The notes: generated from the sequence alone by a model not told the origin. Counted from the first letter of the stretch, positions 24,212 through 36,122 are shown. The stretch is DNA of 64,000 nt from Limanda limanda (GCF_963576545.1 NC_083648.1:21129654-21193653), one strand, 5' to 3'. Numbers and translations are program-made.

Positions 24212-24226
24212 CCACCAGGGGGCAGC
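24212..24226 (+). promoter_or_regulatory. CTCF-like motif CCACCAGGGGGCAGC
   Basis: The 15-mer fits the vertebrate CTCF core (CCASYAGRKGGC) closely. It lies in the intergenic region between divergent NOP9 and TGM1. I see no surrounding repeat, unlike the similar motif at 63909. Occupancy cannot be judged from sequence. Confidence 0.5.
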
Positions 24227-24581
24227 ATAGACATCTGATAATGGTCAGAGATGAGGAATAGAGCCTCATGTAACACTATTGACGTCAACAGGGTTTTTGA
24301 CACACAAGGAAACTTCATATTGAGTCGAAAACAGATGGTCATTTTTTTAATTTGTAGGCCCACTACCATGTCATGTTAATGGTTTCATAGCAGGATTTAT
24401 TTTCGGTGGCAGAAAGAGATGCAGAAAATTACAATATATTGACATAGGGCTTCCATACCTTTATCGACTGTAAAGATGCTTTACTCCGTGATGAATCTAT
24501 ACATGTCAGTAAGTCCCAGATCTATTTCCACCTTTGATCTAGTCAATTCTTTCCTGTAACATTGTATAATAGGTAATTGTG

Positions 24582-24600
24582 CCCCCCCCCCCCCCCCCCC
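24582..24600 (+). repeat. Poly-C tract (19 C)
   Basis: Homopolymer run. Its length is likely uncertain in the assembly. Confidence 0.95.
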
Positions 24601-26264
24601 AATGTTTTTAACAGCCTGATGATTTTTTTGTTCAAGTCACTGTCAGCCGAGTCTTATTCTGTGGGAAACTGCAGCTTTTGAGAATGTGAAATGAATGATA
24701 ATGAACAGAAAAAGGAACTGGAAGGGCACTCTGACAGCACATTCCTCCACCACGGCTGATTGGCCACTTTATCATCATATTCCAAATACACGTATTGAGA
24801 TCAGATTCATATTCTGTATCACTTACACAGACATTTCCTCAAACTGCTTGCAATTCCGCCTATTCATATGTATAGTAGCACTCTACATATAAATGATTTT
24901 ATTCATGAAGCTTTTTGCGTTATTATAATATAGATGTTAAAAAAAACGACGTTAAAGAAAAGAACAACTAATTGCCCCTTGATCAAATCCACTCTAAAAT
25001 GGAATTTGTTCTTGTTTGGCTCACACACCACCCTTCATTATACATTTGTTTCAAACTCACAACACAAAGTTTAGTACCAGGGACTTGACCGCAGAATTTT
25101 TCGACAATCGAAACAATAGGGTACTTCCTCTGTAAAGGGACCTACCCCTGGTTTCAGTTATGTATACTGTATGTAGCCTATGGGTGTGTTATTAACCGGA
25201 ACAGTGATGAGTCAAGTTGAAGTGTACTTGTGATCGGATTAGAAACACAGGACCTGTAATATTTTCCATGGGTTAACAGCGAGACAAGAGGGAAGAGGGA
25301 TTTCTTTACATTTGTCCACTGCTGTATTCACATTCAAATGGTTCTCATTTGAGTTGTATGAGTTTGTTGGCATCATGACTTCAAGGATGACAATGTTGTC
25401 TGTCAGTTTTCTACTTTGGTCTTGAACAAATTATCTAAAAACTTTGAGATTGGTTGTGAAGGAGCTATACTCAACCTAATTCTTATGCAAATGATTGCAT
25501 GGTGCTCAAATGTAGTAAATGCAACACTATAAACAAACCACAAACCACCATTTTTTACAGACAATAGATAAAAAGAGCAGAAAGCTTGAGACAGATTTTA
25601 CAATGGGACCAAGTGGTACACAAAACTGTGGAAAGTGCAATGTGGTCTGTCCTTCTATACATTTTTACTTTTTGGAGAAGAACTTCCTCAGTAACGGCAT
25701 TATTTTACCTTATGTACACAAAGGAGGAACTGAATCATGTACTTTTTTTCTCTAAAGCGAGGGAAAGGGTTTGGGAGTTGTGCGCAGGAGCAACCAATAA
25801 ATCATTTGTTCAGCAGCAGAGCTCCTGTTGGCTTTGTCTGTTTGTGTTCGTCTCCTGAGCAACTGCAGTGCATGACATCATCCGCCGCACAGCAAATTGT
25901 GAATGAACAGAGCAGCAGCTGATTAAGACTTTTGCAAGACACATTTCATCACACTGATAATACGCAAGCTCTTGATGTCACAGACTTATGAATCATTCAG
26001 ATCACACACTGCACCTAAATACTATGGAGTGATGAATTCTTTGTAAATTAGCAGGTTATAATTCATTTCCTAAGTAAACAGGAAAAAAAATTGTATCTCA
26101 TCTCTCTAACGGTCTACATGTTTGTATGAAAGAGGGTTAGAGGTCCTATTCCTCATAAAGGCATGGAAACATTGGGCTATTGCAAAATACTGTGACCTCT
26201 GATATCACTGGCCTTTATGACAAACACTCGGAATTAATATTAAAATGTCAGACTGTATAGATAG

Positions 26265-26268
<4 letters not shown>

Positions 26269-26328
<60 letters not shown>
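26269..26328 (+). repeat. (AT)30 microsatellite
   Basis: Sixty bases of uninterrupted AT dinucleotide, able to extrude a cruciform. Expected to be length-polymorphic. Confidence 0.97.
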
Positions 26329-26331
<3 letters not shown>

Positions 26332-26820
26332 CTGGAAACAGATGGACAGAAAACAACTACCCTGGGCCTGGCGCAAGATTAAAAAAATCTGAATTTGCTT
26401 ATCAATACATTCCATCTTCTTTGTGTAATTGGTACAAACCCCAAAGTGTAAAACACATAATTAGGAGTTTTATGGGTTTCTGTGTTATTTTTAGCTGTTT
26501 GCCTGCACTCCTACTTTAGCAAGAACTGACATAAAGTTGGCTTAGGATACAGCTAGAAACAGCCAAACTAGCCAGACAAAGGTTTTCCTTCATAATTAGT
26601 TGTAACCTTTGAAGAGCGCCAAGCTAACTGCTTCACCTTGCTTTCAGTCTTCATAGGGTTAGGGTTATTTTTAGATTACTTCTTTTTAAAAGTTGTTGTG
26701 TCCTTTTTACGTTTGTTTTTGTCTGAACATCTTGGGATGGTTTTTTTGACGTAAACATGTTATCCATGGATTATATTTTGTCTTTTTATCTGCTAATCCA
26801 TGAATAGAAATCAATCATAG

Positions 26821-27334
26821 CTGTTTTCAGACATGACCTCCAGGTTAAATCCGAAGAATTGGCTGCAGACTTCACCCTCAGTTTGCTTTTCACACATGCA
26901 TAAGACATTGGGAGGTTTTCTGATCAGACACGTTCAGAACAGCAACAAATCCTCTTCTTTATTCAGGAGAGAGTTGGAGCAGCTGGGTGCAGCAGACAGA
27001 GACAAGAGGTGACGTATTAACTCCGCTGCCGAGATGAAGTGATCATGTTTTCAGCACCCCAACACCATCATCAGCTCTCAACAGTATAAACTCTCCAGAC
27101 ATCTTTCTCAATGTGTTCTACGTGTGTGTCACCACTTTTTTCTTCTTTTAGTTTCTTTAATTTTTGCGTCTGTCATGTGTCAGAAGCATTATCAGCTTTC
27201 TACAAGGAGGCCAGGCAGAGAAAGTCTGCAGAAACTATGGTTACACGTCTCACGCTGACATTTGCGTTCACTCATGAACCTCCTCCGGAGAAAACAAGGA
27301 GGAACTTCTGAGCTCTGTGCATGTCTGAAAGCAG
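26821..27334. mobile_element. Non-autonomous element with CTGTTTTCAGACATG terminal inverted repeats
   Basis: The left end CTGTTTTCAGACATG and the reverse complement of the right end, CTGCTTTCAGACATG, match at 14 of 15 positions. The interior of about 514 bp has no transposase. It contains ATTCAGGAGAGAGTTGGAGC and CCTCCGGAGAAAACAAGG. An obvious target-site duplication is not visible. A related end is at 16118-16133. Confidence 0.7.
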
Positions 27335-28413
27335 TTAATGTTAATCTAAGCAAACCGTGGTGGTAGCTTATTAAGCATAAAAACATAGACCTTCGGAGGA
27401 GGATAATGAATAAGCATATTTACAAAAACATCAAACTAATTGCTTTAACACAACACGAGCCATCAATTTTCATCCAGGGTTTTCTTTTTCATTGGGCTAT
27501 TAAGAATGTACAACCTGTTGTACAGCGTTGTGTGTTGTGTGTTGTACATTTTTTATTCTTGCGTAACAGACAATGCCTCGAGAACTTGAGTTATAGTTTA
27601 ACAAAAAAGTGTCAATAGAGCACATTCCAAAGATTTCCCCCCGACTCACCTTAGCACACGGACAATAACCATCAGTATATGCAGAGAAAAATCAATGCTC
27701 ATACCAGTACTAGATATTTTCTACATACCATGAATCTTAATCCTTGCTGGTATTTTTCACTTATATAATAAAAGGGTGCTTTCCTCATAATTTGATTGTG
27801 TCTCTCGCAGTCAGGAAGTTTCCTTTGGCCTGCTGCTGGCTGTTTGGTTTCCCACGTACAGTGTGAGAGCCAGGACTTGGGCCCATCTGTTATACTCAGA
27901 TACTCGGTGAACCCGAGTTCCCTTTATGTTTCCTCTCACGCCCACCGCTTTGCAGAAGCCGCAAATGTTGTCCATGTCATTTATCACACTGGTGTCAAGC
28001 CAGCAGAACCAGCGATGAGACGGGAAAATGGTCTGCATTTTTCAAAATGCAAATAGTCGCGACAGAAATCTAATGTATGGCTTTAGCAACAATTCTTGTA
28101 AGACTCATCTTTACAAATGACATTGTAGCAAAAATGATGAATCAGTTCTTCTTGGTTGTCTTATTACTCACAGTTTTTTTCCCCCCCAAACAGTAGGCGC
28201 ATTATGACGTAAAAGCAGAAAAAGCACAAGTTTAGACTGGTATGCCGGGTGAGCACGTACAACAGATGAACCCTGGGGTAAGGACAGCAGGATGGGATTT
28301 AGTCATGTTTCACATTCGTAGCTACACATGAGCTTTTTCTGTTAAAACATATTGAGCTGAAGATAAAGGATAAGGGACTGAATTAAACGACTGATTTGCA
28401 ATAGGGCTTTTGG

Positions 28414-29333
28414 GTCATTACTAGGGTTGCAAAGGGGTGGAAAGTTTCCGGTAAATTTCCGGAAACTTTCCGGAAACTTTCCACGGGAATATTAAGCACA
28501 GGAATTTTGTGAATTTTGAAAAAAAAAAAAAAACTATGCAAATTAAACGCTGAGCAATAAAAACATCATTCAAAACTCTATTTTAAAGATGTATGGAATG
28601 CAGCACAAGCTGCATGTTGAATTTCAACCCTCCACTGTGCATTCTTCCATCACATGCACAGATAACTCCCAGCATCCTGCACACTACAGCAGAGCTGTTG
28701 AGGCCGGCTGTAGTGTGCAGGACTAGTCAGGTAAGTTTCAATGATATTATTGAGGAAAATATGTTAGCATGCTGATTGAGGATTGTTCATCTGTTCATCT
28801 AGTCTATTTCCATTATAATTTATCCATCAATTGTAAAATATTTTTACAGACTATTCCAATTGTTTGGCTAACTATTTATATATCTGGCATTGCATGAGTA
28901 TTTTTTTACAAACTTTTTTCTCATCTTATTCTAAAGAACAATGCAATGTGCACTATCTGATGTGTGGAGACATTTCACCCCATCCAATGTAGAAGGAAAG
29001 GCTGTGACATTTGCAAATACTGTGCAAAGACCTATGTTAAGAATGACACAACGATGCCGAAGCATATAGTCAAGTGCCCAAAGTTTCCTTTAGGGCTCAA
29101 ATCAGCCTATGACACAACAAAATGTTTATATTTATGTCTGTATATGACAAGGTAAATACAGTTAGTATAAATTACCCACAACATTTCCAGTTTATTCCCA
29201 TTAATTCCCGTTAATTCCCGTTAATTCCTGTATATTCCCGTTAATTCCCGTATATTCCCATTAATTCCCGTTAATTCCCATGGAAAGTTTCCAACTTTGA
29301 AAATTCCCGGAATTTTGCAACCCTAGTCATTAC
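28414..29333 (+). mobile_element. hAT-family DNA transposon remnant with perfect ends and 8-bp target duplication
   Basis: The element proper is 28422-29325 (904 bp). It begins TAGGGTTGCAAA and ends with the exact inverted copy TTTGCAACCCTA. It is flanked on both sides by GTCATTAC (28414-28421 and 29326-29333), an 8-bp duplication typical of hAT transposition. Subterminal repeats are marked: overlapping GGAAACTTTCC units on the left and TTAATTCCCG units on the right. The interior encodes only a short BED-finger fragment, so the element is a non-autonomous or internally deleted copy. The intact ends and duplication suggest relatively recent insertion. Confidence 0.93.
28964..29155 (+). pseudogene. 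BED zinc-finger fragment of an hAT transposase
   Basis: The frame reads CDICKYCAKTYVKNDTT then MPKHIVKCPKF. The pattern C-x2-C followed by H-x3-C is that of the BED zinc finger that starts many hAT transposases. The frame is 63 codons and stops well before a catalytic domain. It sits inside the 904-bp hAT element. Confidence 0.75.
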
Positions 29334-31134
29334 ACTGCTTTATATTTAACCAACTATTTTCCTTTAGTTGTGTCCTTGTTGCGAAGCTTTTTGCTGTCTG
29401 TTTTACTGGCCTTGACTAACTGTTGGACTTCCTGTACGGCCTGCTCCGTGGCAGATGATACAAAATCCTAATGTTTCCTCTCTCGGGTTGACAGACTGCT
29501 GAATGGCCTACAGCCATCAAGCACTCAAAAAAACGACTGGAAACATACAATAAAAGTGCAGTCAACCCTGTGTTGCTTGTTTGCATTATGATATAGAACA
29601 CAGTTAGTTGTTTGCCATGCTAGCAGTGTTGCTCTGATCACAATTTGTTGGTCTTGACAGAAATATCTCGACAGCTTTGGATTGACTGGAATTTTGCTCC
29701 ATTGACTTTCTCATCCGATGATTCAGCATTCTAAATTGGTAGTTTGTAATAAACAAATATCCATCTGTTTTAGCGTCTTTGTGTTCTAATAAGTAATGAG
29801 GTGTTTAACGTTTTGGAATACATGGATGCTGACGTTGACGTACATCACATTTCTTTAAACATGTAATGACAGGTAAACTTGAATATAAATGGTCAGTGTG
29901 ACTGAGATCCTACACTGCTCTATGGTAACCATACCACGCAACCACAGTGAGTAAGAGAGGAAGGCAGACTTAGACATGAATGAAGGCTTCAGTGTGCCCC
30001 AGTCATCATCAACACTCATCACTTTGACATCATTATGATTCCCTGCCAACCACAAAGCTGAAAATCAACCTCAGTCATTCACAATCAGTGAGAGCAGAAG
30101 GGTGTGGATTCCATGAGAAAGATTACCTGTAAGAAACATTGAATCATGCAGTAATTGGACTGGAATCAACAACGTGTAAAGTCTTGATCCAACCCTATTG
30201 TAAATATTTTGGTTTGATCATTTTAGCCTTGGTTTGAACTTAGGATGTGGCTTTAGTGGACAAGAGGTCAGGAAGGGTTCGTCCCCTGAGGTTTTTCTGT
30301 CATGTGACCAGCAGAGGAGAACTGACAGTGAGTGTGCAGGGGAAGTTAAATGTCTTGCAATGTGTTGCACATTGAGTCCAACAACATTGAGGGGAACTCC
30401 TATAAGGTTTGAGCTTGATTCAATCAGTCGGTTAGGTTGGTGTAATTTCAGTGTGTATGTATGATTCATAAATACACAATATTCTATATGGTAATGAAAG
30501 TAATTTTACAATTCGATATTAGCATGCAGAATCTATTCAAGTTTATAGGCAAATATATACTAATGTATGCTACAATGTTTGGCATTTCGGGTAAATATCA
30601 CTATTTGACCCTTTTCATTCCATTTGGTTCATATTGTGTTCATATTTTTTTTATACTTTATTAGCTAACCCTAACTCTATTTCTTTTTAAGCTGAGGATG
30701 ATGATTCTTTGAATATGTATCAATTTAGAGTATCTATTAAATGCCACTTTATTTTGGGAGGATATGTTGTAAAAAGATATAATGACCTTTAAAACATATG
30801 GTGATGTTGATGACACAAAGAAATTATCTGAGACCAGTGTCACCCTTATTGGGCCTGTTGATAAGGTTATGACAATAAATGTATCGGCCTGATTTGGTGC
30901 AGTTTAGTTTGAGATTGGTGTGGTTTATAGTTTGTGTCTGTTAGTATTAGAGGTATTCATTTATTTATATATCATATAAATATATATTTTTTTAACATTA
31001 TTTTATCGCCACATTAACATTCACAATATTCAAGCATTACAGTCGACTTCCTGCACTCCACTTTCTGTGTGCTCCCACTCCCTTCCTGCATTGGAAAAGT
31101 TTGGCTGAACATTGCGTAACAAACTTTATATCCT

Positions 31135-31136
<2 letters not shown>

Positions 31137-31220
<84 letters not shown>
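31137..31220 (+). repeat. (GT)42 microsatellite upstream of the TGM1 promoter
   Basis: 84 bases of uninterrupted GT, then a G-rich stretch (about 31240-31262). It ends about 190 bases before the TGM1 TATA box. Alternating purine-pyrimidine tracts can form Z-DNA. The Cys/Val-repeat frames over it are not genes. Confidence 0.97.
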
Positions 31221-31226
<6 letters not shown>

Positions 31227-31412
31227 GTTTGTACGTGTGTGGGGGGTGGGGGGGTGGGGAGGTTGGTTGGTTATAATTCACTACGTGCGCTCTTTTACGC
31301 AGCGCGCCCCGGTTGCCAGGACCTCCTGGTGGGAGTGGGGGGAACTCGAGCCGTGCGGATCAGGGTGGGGCGCGCTGGGCTGAGCTGGGAGTAGAGAGGG
31401 GTGTGTCCGGGG

Positions 31413-31420
31413 CATATAAG
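31413..31420 (+). promoter_or_regulatory. TGM1 TATA box (CATATAAG)
   Basis: The TATA-like CATATAAG is followed about 30 bases later by the predicted start of the noncoding exon 1 and, at 31510/31511, a strong splice donor. Upstream DNA (31290-31400) is GC-rich. A TATA promoter suits a tissue-restricted gene such as an epidermal transglutaminase. Confidence 0.75.
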
Positions 31421-31439
31421 TATTCAGATCCGAGCACAG

Positions 31440-31510
31440 AGCGAGTGAAGAAGAAAAAAGTTTTCATACGCCGAAGGAACATTTCGAAGAGGAGAATCCA
31501 CGAAGAGAAA
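31440..31510 (+). other. Predicted TGM1 noncoding exon 1
   Basis: Start estimated from the TATA box; end set by the donor GAGAAA then GTAAGT. It contains no ATG. It would join the exon starting at 36387, giving a purine-rich leader and a start codon one base after the junction. Mammalian TGM1 also has a noncoding first exon. No transcript evidence is available here. Confidence 0.65.
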
Positions 31511-33261
31511 GTAAGTCACTGCTATTTTAAGAGTTTCTTATTCCAAATACCTAACGGTTTCTTTATTTAGTCCAGAGAGAGTCTATTGAAACAGTGATGG
31601 TTTGTCCACAGAGAGAGAGGGGGGTTGGTGGTGGGGGATACATGTTTACAAAAGTAGACATGTCAAATATGTATATTACAGTGTGGAACTTATTGTTTTA
31701 TTCACTGGGTGTTTTCTTGCCTTTTGTTGAACTTGTCAGCACTGAATAAAAGCTGAACGTCTTCTGTTGTCATAAACTGCAACAACAATCCAATTAATCA
31801 CTTCACTTGGCTCAGTTAATAAGAAGTGAGGCCTTTCTTTCCTCTCACAAATGTTGTTTTACTATTATACCTGCTATTAAAGCATCTCCACATGTTCATT
31901 GAAAGAAACAACAAGTGAAAGTGTTTTCATGTGGTCAGCCTGGTTGGTCAGTGGCCAACCAGCTGCAGCTCATCATTCCCCTTCTCTCAGAGATATAGCT
32001 GGAGGATATGACTAAAAATTATATGAAGATCAAAATTTGTTGATATTGATATACAGGTTATCACAATAAATGTTACAACATTATTTCTGTTAAGTTTAAA
32101 GATGAGGATTTCTGCACCTGGGTAAGGTTTATTAGCAGAGGATGACAAACACTTGTTAAACATCAAAATATGTTTAAAAAAAAAGACTACTGTTAGGACA
32201 GGGGTCAATCAGATTTCCGTTGGGGTCCAACCCCTGGATTTGCCCTGTGCAGATCAATAGTGTGCTACACATCCTCACTGTGCTCGCACAATGCACAAGT
32301 TATACTTTGACATATATTGAGCTTTTTTGCCTGTGATAAGTTATTTTGTGATAATAATTGATACGGTTTAAGGGCCAAGCCATACTTAGAAACATTGAAG
32401 GATGAGGAATTTACAGGATTTCAACTTTTTCTTAAGACCTTTATAGGCAAAAAAATGTTTCACTAAATGCTTTTTCTTCTTTTTTGAGTTAAATCAACTA
32501 ATCAGTGTTACATGGGGACAACATCACCTGACATACAAGCCCAGCCAAAGTTTCACTTATCTCAGAGGCCAGTGGGTGTACCAGGCGTGAGAACATGCCA
32601 ATCCAAACTGTCTGTGGAAGAAGTGCAGAGCTGCAGAAAGAGACAGGACACATGCACCACACATGAGTTTTGCTGCAGGTTGGTGATGGGCGAACCAAGA
32701 AAGAGATGAAGAAGTAACACTTCATTTCAAGCTTGGCTGATGGCTGTATTATAAACCCATTTAAGTTTGTGCATTAAAGCATGAGGGAAGAGCAGCGCTG
32801 CCAAAAAAAAAGAGGCTTGTGGCTTTCCATGGTTTTATGGGGTTGAGTGGGTGACTAATTGGCTAATTTATAGGCCACCTAAGGTGCAGCAGGGAGATAA
32901 CTTGCCTTTTTGTAAAACCTGCGAAGAACAAACAATGAGCCGAACAGCATGAAAAGCTTTTGTTATGTTTGAAAAGCATCATTGTTGCTGTATTTTTTAA
33001 ACAATTATGGTTTTACCTTTCATTTTTTCACAAATATTCAGTTCATTATTGTCTGTGAGTATAAAGAGGAATACATACTTCAATGAAGTTACTTTAATTG
33101 CCCAGTTATGAGAATGTGTTTCACTTTGTTTCGATCAACATCAGGTTAGAGAGTGTGTCTTCTGGATGATGATCTGTTAAAGACAGAGGACATTACATTG
33201 ACTTACAGTGATTTCCTGGAGATTTACTTTAACCTTAACTTTAAGTTGCCGAACTGTTATC

Positions 33262-33320
33262 CTAATCTTAACCTGAACCTAAACCTAAACCTACACCTAC
33301 ACCTACACCTACACCTAAAT
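33262..33320 (+). repeat. Short CCTAAA/CCTACA tandem repeat
   Basis: Hexamer-like units CCTAAA and CCTACA repeat several times. This resembles degenerate telomere-like repeats but is short. Confidence 0.75.
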
Positions 33321-33346
33321 CTAATCTTAAAACATATCTTAACCTT

Positions 33347-33397
33347 AAAATTCAATGATTGTAAATCATTGTAAATCATTGTAAATCATTGAATTTT
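33347..33397. repeat. Palindrome with 14-bp arms around 10-bp tandem units
   Basis: AAAATTCAATGATT at 33347-33360 and its perfect inverted copy AATCATTGAATTTT at 33384-33397 flank and overlap tandem units of GTAAATCATT (33361-33390, three copies). Confidence 0.9.
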
Positions 33398-33429
33398 ACT
33401 GATCTGTAAAGAGTAATGTGATTCTGTAA

Positions 33430-33740
33430 ACAGATTTATGTCACTACAACATGAGTAATACCTGGACCACAATCACACACACACACACACACAAAGGTTT
33501 GCACAGTTGTCCTAATTAGAACTTTGCATTGACTTCCATTCATCATGGACAGCAAAACAAACCTTACCTCTAAACTTAACCGTAAACGGATGCCTAATCT
33601 TAACCTAAAACCACAATTCACATCTTAACCCTAACGTTTGACTAGAACCTCACTCCATACTTACATATGGACATCAAGTCTCATACTGTGAGGCGTCCCC
33701 TCCTAATACCCCTTCTGTCCAACATAACTTCACCATCACT
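33430..33740 (+). repeat. Repeat with CA microsatellite and AACCTTAAC-type interior
   Basis: A (CA)n tract (33473-33494) is followed by CATTGACTTCCATTCATCATGG and a series of CTTAACC/CCTAATC-type units. I recognise similar elements as common in fish. A related-looking element with clear inverted ends lies at 51760-51994. Confidence 0.55.
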
Positions 33741-34069
33741 GCCCAACCTGTGTCCTGGGTGATGGTAAATAGTAATAGGATTAGTCCGACTCTCATTGAT
33801 GCTTGTCTGTATGAAACGGCAGGAAGTTTCCTGAGTAGCTGTACTCTGCACTGCAGAATGTTGAAGTGGTAAAAGTAAATGTGCACAGCTCTACATCCTC
33901 GGTTAGCCAGTTATACTTCAGTCACTCTATTAAGAAATGGTAGTGAGGTTAGTCTCCTCCAAAGTAAGCTGCAAGCACTAGCTAGTCTGGTGCTTACCAC
34001 CTACAAAACTAAAGAGCATTTTACCAACTAACTGCATTATGTTACTTTATTAGTTCAAGAAATTAGGGT

Positions 34070-34310
34070 CGATTTACGACACAGTAGTAAAATTGGGGAT
34101 TTCGAAAACAAAGTCTTAATTCTACGAGAAAAAACTCTTACTTTTACAAAACAAAAGTCTAAATATTGTGAAAGAGTAAATCATTGTTTTATGGGAATAA
34201 AGTCACAATATTACATGACAAATTTGTAATGTTAAGTTAAAATAAAGTTGATACTTTACAAAAACTGAGTCATAATTGTAAGAAAACTAAATGTTTTTAG
34301 GAAATAGGCA
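34070..34310 (+). repeat. Degenerate AT-rich tandem repeats (AAAGTC...AATATTAC type)
   Basis: Recurring pieces such as AACAAAGTCTTAATTCTACGAG, AAAAGTCTAAATATTGTGA, ATAAAGTCACAATATTACATGA and ACTGAGTCATAATTGTAAGA suggest a decayed tandem array of units of about 20-25 bp. Confidence 0.6.
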
Positions 34311-34450
34311 CCAAGGATAACTCATGCTCACTGAAGTTCGACTCTTTCAGGCTCCAGTAAAACTCGAACTTGAATCATCATGCAGATGTGATGATTCTTC
34401 TTGGTATGTCGTAATTCTGTAAGTCAACAACAAGTCAAGACAAGACAAGG

Positions 34451-34543
34451 ATCTTTGACTGAGATAATCACTTAAACACCAGCATACTAACTAACTTGCT
34501 TTCTATAGCTAGTGATGTATTAGTGATTATCTCAGTCAAAGAT
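34451..34543. repeat. Perfect 22-bp inverted repeat with a 49-base spacer
   Basis: Left arm 34451-34472 starts ATCTTTGACTGAG and ends ATAATCACT; right arm 34522-34543 is its exact reverse complement. Matching continues imperfectly outwards. It could be the ends of a tiny mobile element or a strong hairpin. Confidence 0.9.
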
Positions 34544-36105
34544 ACTTTTCGGCTAGAAAATAAATCTTCTGTTCACTTCTGTGTGACATTGACGACCCAT
34601 TCTATTAAAAAACGATACATTTTTAGTGTGAATCTTCCACTCTTCAAACTGTTGAGTGCTACAGAATGGAAAGTTTTACAGGAGTAGCATCAGCATCTAA
34701 TGGGAGGCAGGGCTCAGTGAAGGGTGTGGCGAAAAATGTGAATAGTAACCCCATAAACCGAACATTGTGTATGTGTTTATACACAATACTCCATTTCTCC
34801 TGACTACGTGCATTACTGCAGCTCAGTGTTTTACAAGAGTCAACAAAACTCAAACGGTGCTCTAAAGTTCGAGTAAAATAAATTTTATTTTGCGTGCAGT
34901 GCTCAGCCTTGAGTGTTTTACGCAATGGACAAGTTGCAGATGTTGAGATTTAGGAGCGAAAGGAGGGGGGGGGGGAGGGAAAGGCCTGCTCCATCTGCCT
35001 TCCATTTATGTAAACACTTTTTGTTTTGGCTTCACTGCATGACATTTAACCCTGAGTTTAGAGGCTCATATATTTCTTTAATATGTTTGTTTGTTTGACG
35101 GCAGTAAAGACGGGCAGGAAATGCAGGAAAGAAAGTAGGGGAATGACATACATTAAATAGTTGAGCAGAGTGGACCCAGGAACTCAGGGCTCAGGGAATT
35201 TGGGGTATGTGGTATGCACCCTAATCATTTGGATATTACGACGCCCTAGGACAGGCTTATCTTTAATGTGACAAATGATCTAATTCCCGAGTGATCCCAC
35301 CCTCACCGTATGAGAGGGAGGAACATGGCAGTGTGATGGATGTTCATATGATCCATGGTACACCTACACCCATATGCACGGAAAGCACATTACGCCCCAG
35401 CAGCTGGGGTGAGGCAGATAGAATCCAGTTCCTTGCAGGAGGCGTGTTGGATTGTTCACGGAGTGTAGCTGACAAGGATAAAGGCTCAATACCCCAGAAT
35501 TCTTTGGGAAAGCCTAACGACCGAGGAGAGCGCACGTCTGGAACGTGGTAATTGTGGGAAAAAGTGACAGAGAAAGTATAATGGGTGTTTTCCTGATGGA
35601 GAGATGAAAGAATTGAAGAGAAGTTTTTTGTTATGGATACAAAGTTCGGGGGAATGAAATTCCATACCGCCTCTGTAATGACCTCTACAATGTCTTGCGC
35701 TGTCTGCAATGTTGATGAGCTGCTTCAACGTTTTTTTTCCATCTGAGATTTTGGCTTCTGTGCCAAAAAAGTTGAAATTGTGTTTGTGGTCCTCTCACTA
35801 TAAAAGGACAACCATTACATCCAAAAACATAATCCACTTCAATTTGGATATTTCACATAACAAATAGTCTCAATTGACAATTCTCCAGAGGCTGTTCTTT
35901 GGTAGAAAGTAGTTCCAAGGAAAACTGTTCACATGAAGGTCACGGTATTTATTCAGAGATAAATATCTCAAAACTCGCCCACACTACTTTTTCTGCAGGA
36001 TAAATACCGCTAGGGGTAGGCGATAAAACATGTTATTGTAATTTCAACTAGCTAAGCTTGCAAGAGACGGCTACACTTTGATAAAATGCAACTGATACAT
36101 CCCTA

Positions 36106-36122
36106 CCCCCCCCCCCCCCCCC
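36106..36122 (+). repeat. Poly-C tract (17 C)
   Basis: Homopolymer in TGM1 intron 1, about 265 bases upstream of the first coding exon. Confidence 0.9.

Larger units (their letters stand above)
23601..31400. other. Intergenic region between NOP9 and TGM1 (head to head)
   Basis: I recognise no gene. The two flanking genes are divergent, so regulatory DNA for either may be here. It holds a CTCF-like motif, C and AT homopolymer or dinucleotide tracts, a small inverted-repeat element, an hAT element and an 84-bp GT tract, all listed. Longer frames (for example 27796-28056) do not resemble proteins I know. Confidence 0.65.

Noticed and set aside
27796..28056. 86-residue frame preceded by an acceptor-like TCTCTCGCAG
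   Set aside because: No matching donor or partner exon, no known domain.
28100..29340. CRISPR-like or phage-defence array because of repeated TTAATTCCCG units
   Set aside because: These are subterminal repeats of a eukaryotic hAT transposon; the window is vertebrate nuclear DNA.
31101..31394. Cys/Val-repeat frames
   Set aside because: Translations of the (GT)42 tract.
33262..33320. Interstitial telomere repeat
   Set aside because: Units are CCTAAA/CCTACA, not TTAGGG/CCCTAA, and the array is short.
34690..34840. Similarity between this stretch and 44640-44760 (GGAGGC..GGGCTCAGTGAAGGGTGTGGCG type)
   Set aside because: The match is short and patchy by eye; not enough to call a shared repeat.
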